The position numbers and the translations under genes were made by a program. Positions 1 to 5,037 of a stretch of DNA of 10,727 bases are shown here, in pieces; the stretch's first letter is position 1, and each line of letters begins with the position of its first letter. Location: contig JBEKUI010000161.1 in the NCBI GenBank assembly GCA_049515175.1, positions 1-10,727 on the forward strand, in the 5' to 3' direction. The stretch comes from JACQNR01 sp049515175. Lineage in GTDB: Bacteria > Acidobacteriota > Terriglobia > UBA7540. The notes under the pieces were generated by a model. It did not search any database. It worked only from the letters and a program-made list of their open reading frames with translations, and was not told where the DNA came from.

Positions 1-1066
1 CTCCGAACGCCACCAGGAAATCTCCAAACATGCCCAGATGGGTTGCCAGGCCGGCGAAGAGAGTCTTGCTGATATGCGAGAAGGGGATGATGTCCGGAAC
101 CATGTAGGCGACGATGGCGTTCATGCCGATGACGATGAACGGAAACGCCCAGCGGCGGTAACCTCGCACATCGATGATCCAGTAAAACAGCGCCAGGAGG
201 AGCAGGCACCACCCACCCGACCACAGCACCATGGAGCTTGTCCAGAGATGCTTGATAATGGGGATCGCAAAACTCCACAGCCAGCCGCCCAGCAGTGAGG
301 CCAGGCCCGCGCCTGCGAGAATCTGCGCCTTGCGCGATGCGGCGAGGGAGGAGCGCAGCAGGTGCCCGCTCAGCACGCCCATGAGCACCGTGGCGCCGAA
401 GCCCAGGCTGCTCAATATCCAGGTGTAGGGCGTGCCGTCCTGGAAGTGGCCGAGGATCGCCTTGTCGATATACATGGCCACATTGACTTCCGGGGTGAGC
501 ATTCCGGCGCCGTGGCCGGGAACGGGCACGAACACCATGACCGCCCAGAGGACGACGAGGAGCGCTCCGGCGAGTGCCGCCTGCCAGCGCACCGGCAACT
601 CCACCAGCGCGATGGCGGAGATCAGGTACCCGGCGGCGATGGATTGCAGCGTGTTGCTGTAAAGCTGGAGATTGTTGAGATCGAAAGCCAGCAGGTTTCC
701 CTGCGCGATCATGCCCAGCACCCACAACATCACTACCCGGTAGGCCACCTTGCGATAGATGGCGCTGCGGCTGTCGCCGCGCGCGAGGCGCTTGCCGAAC
801 GAGAAGGGCATCGCCGCGCCCACGATGAACAGGAACAGGGGCATGATCAGGTCCCAGCCAACGAAGCCTACCCATTCGACGTGGTCGAAGTGCCGGTTCA
901 GCCACTCGGGCAGGGGGTTGGAAAACAGTTTGAAGAATTCCATCACCACCGGTCCGCCGCCCGCAATCCAGAACATGTCGAAGCCGCGCAGCGCGTCCAC
1001 CGACACGATACGCTCGGAAGGCAGGCTCGCCGGGGCTGGTGCGCTCTTCGTCTTGGTCTGGTCCAT
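1..1066 (-). CDS. DUF5009 / HGSNAT-like (NagX-type) membrane acyltransferase, 3' end cut by the window
   Basis: This is an open reading frame of 355 codons with no stop before the left edge, so the C-terminus lies outside the window. The family is related to heparan-alpha-glucosaminide N-acetyltransferase (COG4299), whose members are proposed to acetylate amino sugars across the inner membrane; the substrate here cannot be read from sequence. The N-terminus carries the family signature SVDALRGFDMFWI (residues 22-34). A second signature, DHVEW followed by a hydrophobic stretch with DLIMPLFLFIVG (residues 61-83), has H62 at the likely position of the active-site histidine. About nine hydrophobic segments follow. 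Two ATGs compete, at 1072 and 1066. The purine-rich GGGAG lies only a base or two from the first but about 7 bases from the second, so 1066 is preferred. The gene diverges from the next one. The family call is firm; the substrate is unknown. Confidence 0.93.
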   Translation of the reverse strand, partial: MDQTKTKSAPAPASLPSERIVSVDALRGFDMFWIAGGGPVVMEFFKLFSNPLPEWLNRHFDHVEWVGFVGWDLIMPLFLFIVGAAMPFSFGKRLARGDSRSAIYRKVAYRVVMLWVLGMIAQGNLLAFDLNNLQLYSNTLQSIAAGYLISAIALVELPVRWQAALAGALLVVLWAVMVFVPVPGHGAGMLTPEVNVAMYIDKAILGHFQDGTPYTWILSSLGFGATVLMGVLSGHLLRSSLAASRKAQILAGAGLASLLGGWLWSFAIPIIKHLWTSSMVLWSGGWCLLLLALFYWIIDVRGYRRWAFPFIVIGMNAIVAYMVPDIIPFSHISKTLFAGLATHLGMFGDFLVAFG

Positions 1067-1134
1067 CGTCATGCTCCCTGAGTGGTCAGGATTCGGATTG
1101 TCCCACCATGGGTCCGGTACGCCTGAAAGCCGAG

Positions 1135-1163
1135 AGTGTACACGACCGGGCGGCGTTTGGAAA
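1135..1163 (-). promoter_or_regulatory. Candidate sigma70-type promoter for the acyltransferase gene
   Basis: Read on the minus strand, TTTCCA (1163-1158) and TACACT (1140-1135) are separated by exactly 17 bases. Each hexamer matches four of six consensus bases. This would start transcription roughly 60 bases before the 1066 start codon, a normal leader length. It was found by eye, and hexamers this degenerate occur by chance, so it is only a candidate. Confidence 0.28.
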
Positions 1164-1174
1164 CGAGGATTTAT

Positions 1175-1203
1175 TTGATTGTCGCCTTGCGAAGGAGTAA
1201 ACT
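1175..1203 (+). promoter_or_regulatory. Candidate sigma70-type promoter for the small protein gene
   Basis: TTGATT (1175-1180) and TAAACT (1198-1203) are spaced by 17 bases on the plus strand. Transcription would begin near 1210, leaving only about ten bases before the ATG at 1220, so the message would be almost leaderless. An AAGGAG-like sequence at 1192-1196 sits inside the promoter spacer. If that is the true ribosome-binding site, transcription must start further upstream and this promoter is false. Confidence 0.2.
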
Positions 1204-1219
1204 GAAGGTGTCGTATCGT

Positions 1220-1465
1220 ATGGCTCGAGGTTGGGAAAGTAAATCCGTGGAAGCGCAGATCGAGTTGTCCAAGACTGATCGGAGGGCGTCCGGCGACAAA
1301 TCTTCTGCGGAGGAGCCTGCAGAGACCCGCCGCAAGCGTGAGACCCTCCTGCTCGCCCGGGCGCGCATCCTGGGACAAATCCGAGATTCCCAGAATCCCC
1401 GCCACCGCGAAATGATGGAAAAGGCATTGAGCGACCTGGAGAAAATCCTCGCTCAGCATCACTGA
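1220..1465 (+). CDS. Small charged hypothetical protein (81 aa), MARGWESKSVE type
   Basis: The 81-residue product begins MARGWESKSVEAQIE and is rich in Arg, Lys, Glu and Ser. It has a low-complexity linker (about residues 20-40) and then a predicted helical half (about residues 40-80) containing RRKRETLLLARARILGQI and a second helix MMEKALSDLEKILAQ. There is no signal peptide, membrane segment or cysteine, so a small cytoplasmic, possibly coiled-coil or nucleic-acid-associated protein is likely. The opening sequence looks like short conserved hypothetical proteins I associate with Acidobacteria; this is from memory and untested. The start is uncertain: an in-frame GTG at 1208 lies about 11 bases from AGGAG at 1193-1196, and the frame stays open back to a GTG at 1136. 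I chose the ATG because the recognisable N-terminus begins there. No function is assigned. Confidence 0.72.
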   Translation: MARGWESKSVEAQIELSKTDRRASGDKSSAEEPAETRRKRETLLLARARILGQIRDSQNPRHREMMEKALSDLEKILAQHH

Positions 1466-1801
1466 CCCGCACACTTTCATCTCATTTATCGGTATTCCTG
1501 CAGCCGGCAGAGCCCCGACTCCCATTGCCTATGGAAATGGCGGCCATCAACAGAAACTGCGTCTATCTGACCAGCAGAGTGACGTTGGCTGAAGGGTAAC
1601 CTGCCGGATTGCGTCTCAGGATAATCTCTGGCTCTGGGCGCACTGGCATTGTGAGCCTGTTATGGGTTAGGATTAGCCCCACACCAAAGAGGAAGGGTTT
1701 CACCGCCCAGCGATTATTCCGGTGGGCGCGGCTACTTCCCTCTGCGTGCAGGATGAGCGGCTTCTGGGGGCGGATGCCGGACTCTCTCGTGAGGTGACGC
1801 C
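1466..1801. other. Intergenic region before the response regulator, no gene seen
   Basis: This 336-base stretch holds no convincing coding sequence. The short open frames crossing it have no family resemblance and run into the next gene in the wrong frame. It must carry the promoter of the response regulator, but I found no well-spaced hexamer pair. GATAAT at 1620-1625 resembles a -10 box without a good -35. At its right end, GAGGTGA (1791-1797) is a clear ribosome-binding site for the gene at 1802. No terminator hairpin with a T-run was found after 1465. Confidence 0.5.
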
Positions 1802-2506
1802 ATGGACATCGGACTTGTCAGCCCGCGTCGAATCATCCGAAAAGGTCTATGCACTCTGCTTGCGCAAAAGGGCTCCATCCGCGTTGTCGCGGATGTGGAT
1901 AACGCCGTCGAAAGTTTTGATCTCTTCCGCAAGACGAAGCCTGAAATCCTGATCATCGACTGCTCGCATCCGGCGAATGATCTGGAGACTCTCTCCCGGC
2001 TGAGAATTCTGCTTCCCGAAATAAAACTCCTGCTGCTGATTGAGACGCCCAACGAGGATTTTGAATTTCACGCCATCAAGGCCGGGGCGCGGGGCTGCGT
2101 GCCGAAGGAAGCCGATCCCCAGGCTCTGGAGCGGGCGTTGCAGGTCATCAGCAAAGGCGAAATCTGGGTGAGCCAGCGCCTGGCCACGCGCATGATCGAG
2201 CGTGTCATGCATGGCGTAGAGGTGGACAGCCCCGAACCTAACGGGTTGACCGACCGGGAGAGGCAGATTCTGGCCTTTGTGGCCCACGGGCAGCGCAACA
2301 AGGAAATCGCCGATCACCTCTGCGTTTCGGAAAATACCGTCAAGACTCACCTGGCGGCCGTTTACAAGAAACTTCGCGTCACGACGCGTCTCGAAGCGGC
2401 ATTGCATTTTTTCCACCAGTCGAAACGCAATGGGCATTCTCCCTCGTCGGAAATAACAGCCTTGAAGCAAGCGAGCCGATCCCGCCCCAAGCCCCGAACT
2501 TCTTAG
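1802..2506 (+). CDS. NarL/LuxR-family response regulator with atypical receiver domain
   Basis: The 234-residue product is a cytoplasmic transcription regulator with a receiver domain (residues 1-118) and a GerE/LuxR DNA-binding domain (about 146-204). The phosphoacceptor Asp is D53 in ILIIDCSHP, and the conserved Lys is K102 in GCVPKEA. The acidic pair that normally binds Mg2+ near the N-terminus is replaced: MDIGLVSPRRIIRKGL has Ser7-Pro8 where a typical protein has Asp-Asp. The helix-turn-helix is canonical (LTDRERQILAFVAHG, then NKEIADHLCVSENTVKTHL). A basic, low-complexity tail of about 30 residues follows. The start is well supported by GAGGTGA five bases upstream. No histidine kinase lies beside it, so it is an orphan in this window. 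DNA binding is firm; control by phosphorylation is doubtful because of the missing acidic residues. It may regulate the polysaccharide operon downstream, but only proximity suggests this. Confidence 0.95.
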   Translation: MDIGLVSPRRIIRKGLCTLLAQKGSIRVVADVDNAVESFDLFRKTKPEILIIDCSHPANDLETLSRLRILLPEIKLLLLIETPNEDFEFHAIKAGARGCVPKEADPQALERALQVISKGEIWVSQRLATRMIERVMHGVEVDSPEPNGLTDRERQILAFVAHGQRNKEIADHLCVSENTVKTHLAAVYKKLRVTTRLEAALHFFHQSKRNGHSPSSEITALKQASRSRPKPRTS

Positions 2507-2803
2507 CGGATTCACATTCCCCCTGAACACACAGGATGGGTGATATCAGCCCGTTGGCGGGCTCCGCGCCGTTGCGCGAGCGGGAGTGGAATATGTGCCG
2601 ACGGGGGAGCATACGATTTTTTGGGCTAGCCCGTTCGGAGGATTGTTTCGCTCGCTATTGGGGTGATGGCTTAGCCCTTTCGCCCCCATTTTTCTCATCC
2701 TTCTCCTCCCAACAGTGGACCGAAATTCATACCGTTGGAGTATTGTCAACGGCCCTCCTCGTCCCGCACAATGCGCGCCTATCTAATACTGCAGGTTGAT
2801 TTG
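2507..2803. other. Intergenic region between response regulator and PilZ gene
   Basis: No gene is supported in these 297 bases. The region contains a perfect 6-bp hairpin, AGCCCG-TTGG-CGGGCT (2548-2563), and a 10-base palindrome GGGCTAGCCC (2623-2632) preceded by a run of six T. The octamer AGCCCGTT occurs at 2548 and again at 2628, and a near copy, AGCCCTTT, occurs at 2673. The first hairpin could end the response-regulator transcript, but no T-run follows it directly. The promoter of the PilZ gene should lie here; no convincing hexamer pair was found. Confidence 0.45.
2548..2563 (+). terminator. Weak candidate terminator hairpin after the response regulator
   Basis: The stem AGCCCG pairs perfectly with CGGGCT around a four-base TTGG loop, 41 bases past the response-regulator stop codon. 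The position suits a terminator. The following bases are CCGCGCC rather than a T-run, so intrinsic termination is unlikely to be strong. It may instead be an operator or a chance inverted repeat. Confidence 0.2.
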
Positions 2804-3202
2804 ATGGGTTCATCGAAACTTGGCGAGAAGCGCGAGTGGAAGCGGTTAAGGATTGACTGTCCCGTCATGCTGAAGATTCCCAGCCGCGGAAGAGTCGCGT
2901 CACTGGTCCCTGGTCTCTTGCTCGACATCGGAATGGGAGGCGCCCGGCTTCAGGTGGGACAACACCTGGCAGAGGGTTCGCGCGTGGTTCTGCACACGCA
3001 TTTCCGTGATGCCAAGCAGAAGGTCACAACGGTGCAGTTCGAGGGCATCGTGCAACGAGCGGATGACCAGCCCGTTTACGAAGTCGCGGTGCAGTTCCGG
3101 CGCGGTGGGCGGATCCTCCGGCGCGACGTGGGAGAGCTTCTCACGGCGCGGCCGGCGGCGTCGCTCCCCAAGAACGGCAACGCGCGCGCGCGCGCCTCTT
3201 GA
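2804..3202 (+). CDS. Stand-alone PilZ-domain protein, putative c-di-GMP receptor
   Basis: This 132-residue protein is essentially one PilZ domain with a short tail. The N-terminal RxxxR motif is present (R10-EWK-R14), followed by a beta-rich body with DIGMGGARL at residues 41-49, which matches the second motif [DN]xSxxG except that Gly43 replaces Ser. PilZ domains bind cyclic di-GMP and often control exopolysaccharide synthesis or motility; binding here is inferred, and the Ser-to-Gly change makes it less certain. The ATG at 2804 places the RxxxR motif ten residues in. In-frame starts at 2771 (ATG) and 2735 (TTG) would add 11 or 23 residues with no PilZ character and poor ribosome-binding sites. 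The 3' end encodes RARAS from an alternating CG tract. It lies 129 bases before the antiterminator gene of the polysaccharide operon, which suggests a regulatory link. Confidence 0.88.
   Translation: MGSSKLGEKREWKRLRIDCPVMLKIPSRGRVASLVPGLLLDIGMGGARLQVGQHLAEGSRVVLHTHFRDAKQKVTTVQFEGIVQRADDQPVYEVAVQFRRGGRILRRDVGELLTARPAASLPKNGNARARAS
3181..3194 (+). repeat. (CG)7 dinucleotide tract at the 3' end of the PilZ gene
   Basis: Seven uninterrupted CG dinucleotides lie in the last codons of the PilZ gene and encode an alternating Arg-Ala tail. The stop codon follows six bases later. Such tracts can slip during replication, and alternating CG can adopt Z-DNA. A two-base slip would shift the frame just before the stop and extend the C-terminus. 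Confidence 0.85.
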
Positions 3203-3241
3203 GCACGCGGATCTTCTGGAAACGGAGGCAGGTTGGGGGGA

Positions 3242-3263
3242 AGCGTGAGTTCTCCTCAACGCT
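3242..3263 (+). promoter_or_regulatory. Leader hairpin 1 upstream of the NusG-like gene
   Basis: AGCGTGAG (3242-3249) pairs with CTC-A-ACGCT (3255-3263), giving eight base pairs with a single bulged A and a five-base loop. It lies in the untranslated region between the PilZ stop and the antiterminator start. Specialised NusG paralogues are known to act on hairpins or sites in the leaders of the operons they control, so a recruitment or attenuation role is conceivable but not shown. Confidence 0.4.
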
Positions 3264-3284
3264 ACGCAAGGCGGATATCCGAAA

Positions 3285-3310
3285 GGCTTACAGAGAGGTT
3301 CCTGTAAGTC
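3285..3310 (+). promoter_or_regulatory. Leader hairpin 2 immediately upstream of the NusG-like gene
   Basis: GGCTTACAG (3285-3293) pairs with CTGTAAGTC (3302-3310), forming nine pairs of which one is G-U, around an eight-base loop. It ends seven bases before the GGAG at 3318-3321 that serves the GTG start at 3332. A separate perfect palindrome, CGGATATCCG, sits just upstream at 3272-3281. The position suits an RNA element governing expression of the operon or recruiting the antiterminator itself; this is inference. Confidence 0.45.
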
Positions 3311-3331
3311 AGAGGGCGGAGCTACATCCCA

Positions 3332-3967
3332 GTGATCGAGAACGTTCCTGACATAACACCGGGTTTCGCCAATCAGGGCTGGTGCGCTCTGCACACGCGC
3401 TACCAGCACGAGAAGGTGGTCGCTCAAGTCTTAACCCATAAACAGTTTGAAGTTTTCCTGCCTCAATACACGGCCATCCGTCATTGGAAGGATCGCGACC
3501 GGCAACTCTCCTTACCCCTCTTCCCCTGCTACGTCTTTATCCGGGACAGGCTGGAGCGGCGGCTCGACATCTTGACAACTCCGGGCGTTATCGGCTGGGT
3601 GGGCGTTGGCGGGCCCTCCGTCATTCCTGCCGGGGAAATGGATGCCGTGCGGCGCGTGGTGGAGAGAATCGCAAAGATCGAGCCGCATCCTTACCTCACC
3701 TGCGGGGACCGGGTAAGGGTGAAGACCGGGCCGCTCGCCGGTATCGAGGGAATTCTGGTCCGCAAAAAGAATCTGTACCGCCTGGTGTTGTCGGTGGAGA
3801 TTCTGGAGAGATCGGCTGCAGTGGAAGTCGATGTTTCGTGCGTCGAGCGGGTGGTGGGTGGAACGGGCGCGCCGCGGGAATTTTGCCGCGGGCAAAATGT
3901 GGGCTGGACAGGAGTTCAGCACGTTGCAGCGAGAGCGACAAGCTCGATCATGGAAACGGCAGGCTGA
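3332..3967 (+). CDS. Specialised NusG paralogue (UpxY/RfaH/LoaP-type antiterminator)
   Basis: The 211-residue product has a NusG N-terminal domain (residues about 16-115: GWCALHTRYQHEKVVAQVL, then LPLFPCYVFIR) and a KOW domain (124-175: CGDRVRVKTGPLAGIEGILV, then the KKN and EILERSAAVEVD elements). Proteins of this type bind RNA polymerase and help it read through long polysaccharide operons. Being first gene of such an operon is the usual position for UpxY members and supports the call. The start is GTG at 3332 with GGAG 10 bases upstream; no in-frame ATG precedes the NGN domain. Two bases separate its stop from the wza-like start. Beyond the KOW domain is a tail of about 36 residues (176-211) with no recognisable domain, and its DNA contains a perfect hairpin, which hints that it was once non-coding. 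It is a paralogue rather than housekeeping NusG, judged by context and sequence type. Confidence 0.93.
   Translation: MIENVPDITPGFANQGWCALHTRYQHEKVVAQVLTHKQFEVFLPQYTAIRHWKDRDRQLSLPLFPCYVFIRDRLERRLDILTTPGVIGWVGVGGPSVIPAGEMDAVRRVVERIAKIEPHPYLTCGDRVRVKTGPLAGIEGILVRKKNLYRLVLSVEILERSAAVEVDVSCVERVVGGTGAPREFCRGQNVGWTGVQHVAARATSSIMETAG
3880..3898 (+). repeat. Perfect 8-bp inverted repeat in the 3' tail of the NusG-like gene
   Basis: ATTTTGCC (3880-3887) and GGCAAAAT (3891-3898) are exact reverse complements around a three-base GCG loop. It lies about 70 bases before the wza-like start and inside the codons for the unexplained tail after the KOW domain. An AscI-type palindrome GGCGCGCC lies just upstream at 3866-3873. 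It could be an intra-operon pause or attenuation hairpin; no T-run follows it. Confidence 0.55.
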
Positions 3968-3969
3968 TT

Positions 3970-4992
3970 ATGCGCCATGCGTTTTGGATAGCCGGATTAG
4001 TTCTGACCCTGAACCTTCATGCTGCTTCTGACCAAGGAGTACCCGCGCCGTCCGCCGGTGGAACTTCCACCACAGCGAGCGGGACTTCCGTCTCCAGCGA
4101 ACACGATTTCCTCGTCACGCCCGATGATGTGCTGGAGATCATCGTCTTTGACGTTCCTCAGATGTCGCGCCAATACCGGGTGAGCCCCAGTGGCGTCATT
4201 GTGTTCCCCCTGTTGGCCAAACCCATCTACGCCGCGGGAATGACGCCCGCGCAGCTTTCGCAGGCCATCGCCACAGAATTGCGCAACGCGGGAATGGTGA
4301 GCAATCCGCAAGTCAACGTGGAAGTGAAGGAGTCGCGGCTGCATTCGGTGGCCGTCACGGGCGCCGTCAAGAAGCCGCAGATCTACCAGGTTTTCGGCCC
4401 GACTACGCTGCTCGATATCCTCTCCCAGGCGGAAGGACTTGCGCCCGAAGCGGGCAAGACCGTCGTCGTTACCCGGGGTGAATTCGCTCGCCGCCAGGTC
4501 CAACTTCCTTCGTCGGCGGAAGGGGAAGGCATTGCAGACCCCGCGCTCCGCACCACCACCGTCGACCTCAAGCGCCTGATGGAAACAGGTGACCCGGCAC
4601 TGAACGTGGAGATCTATCCCGGAGACCGTGTAACCGTCCAGCGCGCGGGCATCGTTTACGTGGTGGGCGCGGTGAACCGCCCTGGCGGCTTTCCTTTGAG
4701 CGACGACCAGGAAGACATCACGGTCCTCAAGGCCGTCGCCTTGGCGCAGGATCTGAAATCCACGGCGATCCGCAGCAAGGCTGTTATCATCCGGAAAAAC
4801 CCCCGCTTTCCGGACGGGCACGAAGAGATTCCTGTGAATCTGACGATGGTGCTGGCGCGCCACGCCCCCGATCCCTCGATGCAGCCGAGCGATATTCTTT
4901 TCGTCCCTGACAGTCCTGGAAGGAAGGCTATGGGCCGCGTCGCGGAGGCGGCGGTGCAGGCTACGACCGGGATCATTATCTGGCGGCGCTAG
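3970..4992 (+). CDS. Wza-like outer-membrane polysaccharide export protein
   Basis: The 340-residue product has an N-terminal signal sequence (MRHAFWIAGLVLTLNLHAA) and a Ser/Thr/Gly-rich linker (to about 45). Then come the Poly_export domain (46-120, beginning DFLVTPDDVLEIIVFDVPQ) and two SLBB-type domains, starting near VAVTGAVKKPQIY (128-139) and VYVVGAVNRPGGF (229-241). The short C-terminus ends TTGIIIWRR. This family forms the ring that carries capsule or exopolysaccharide across the outer membrane. I see no cysteine anywhere, so the usual lipoprotein anchor of Wza is absent and cleavage by signal peptidase I is expected. The ATG at 3970 is chosen because it begins the signal peptide. The frame is open back to about 3484, but that upstream part overlaps the NusG-like coding sequence and has no export features. 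It is coupled to the gene before it (2-base gap) and precedes its partner Wzc-like kinase by 45 bases. Confidence 0.94.
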   Translation: MRHAFWIAGLVLTLNLHAASDQGVPAPSAGGTSTTASGTSVSSEHDFLVTPDDVLEIIVFDVPQMSRQYRVSPSGVIVFPLLAKPIYAAGMTPAQLSQAIATELRNAGMVSNPQVNVEVKESRLHSVAVTGAVKKPQIYQVFGPTTLLDILSQAEGLAPEAGKTVVVTRGEFARRQVQLPSSAEGEGIADPALRTTTVDLKRLMETGDPALNVEIYPGDRVTVQRAGIVYVVGAVNRPGGFPLSDDQEDITVLKAVALAQDLKSTAIRSKAVIIRKNPRFPDGHEEIPVNLTMVLARHAPDPSMQPSDILFVPDSPGRKAMGRVAEAAVQATTGIIIWRR

Positions 4993-5009
4993 GTTGCTTA
5001 AGGCCGCCA
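4981..5009 (+). repeat. Inverted repeat spanning the end of the wza-like gene
   Basis: TGGCGGC (4981-4987) and GCCGCCA (5003-5009) are exact reverse complements with a 15-base loop that includes the stop codon TAG. The hairpin ends 28 bases before the next start codon. Seven pairs with a long loop in GC-rich DNA is modest evidence on its own; it is listed because similar hairpins occur at other junctions of this operon. Confidence 0.35.
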
Positions 5010-5037
5010 TGCAGACGGGAATCACAGGGCCAAACGG

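Noticed and set aside
362..1081. A 239-codon plus-strand open frame across the left part of the window
   Set aside because: The product is His/Glu/Ala-rich with no fold signature, whereas the minus strand encodes a continuous DUF5009 membrane protein with its hallmark motifs.
1847..2530. A 227-codon minus-strand frame opposite the response regulator
   Set aside because: It is antisense to an intact receiver/HTH protein and carries no motif of its own.
2735..2803. Longer PilZ protein from TTG 2735 or ATG 2771
   Set aside because: The added residues do not belong to the PilZ domain and the upstream starts lack good ribosome-binding sites.
3315..3331. GGCGGAGCTAC before the NusG-like start as an RfaH ops/JUMPstart element
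   Set aside because: It only loosely resembles GGCGGTAGC, lacks the rest of the element, and overlaps the ribosome-binding site; the match is too weak to claim.
3484..3969. N-terminal extension of the wza-like frame inside the NusG-like gene
   Set aside because: The extension has no export-protein features and overlaps a well-supported antiterminator. A signal peptide begins exactly at the ATG at 3970.
3997..5025. A 342-codon open frame on the minus strand under the wza-like gene
   Set aside because: It has the composition of a codon-bias shadow, shows no recognisable motif, and covers a clear Poly_export/SLBB protein on the other strand.
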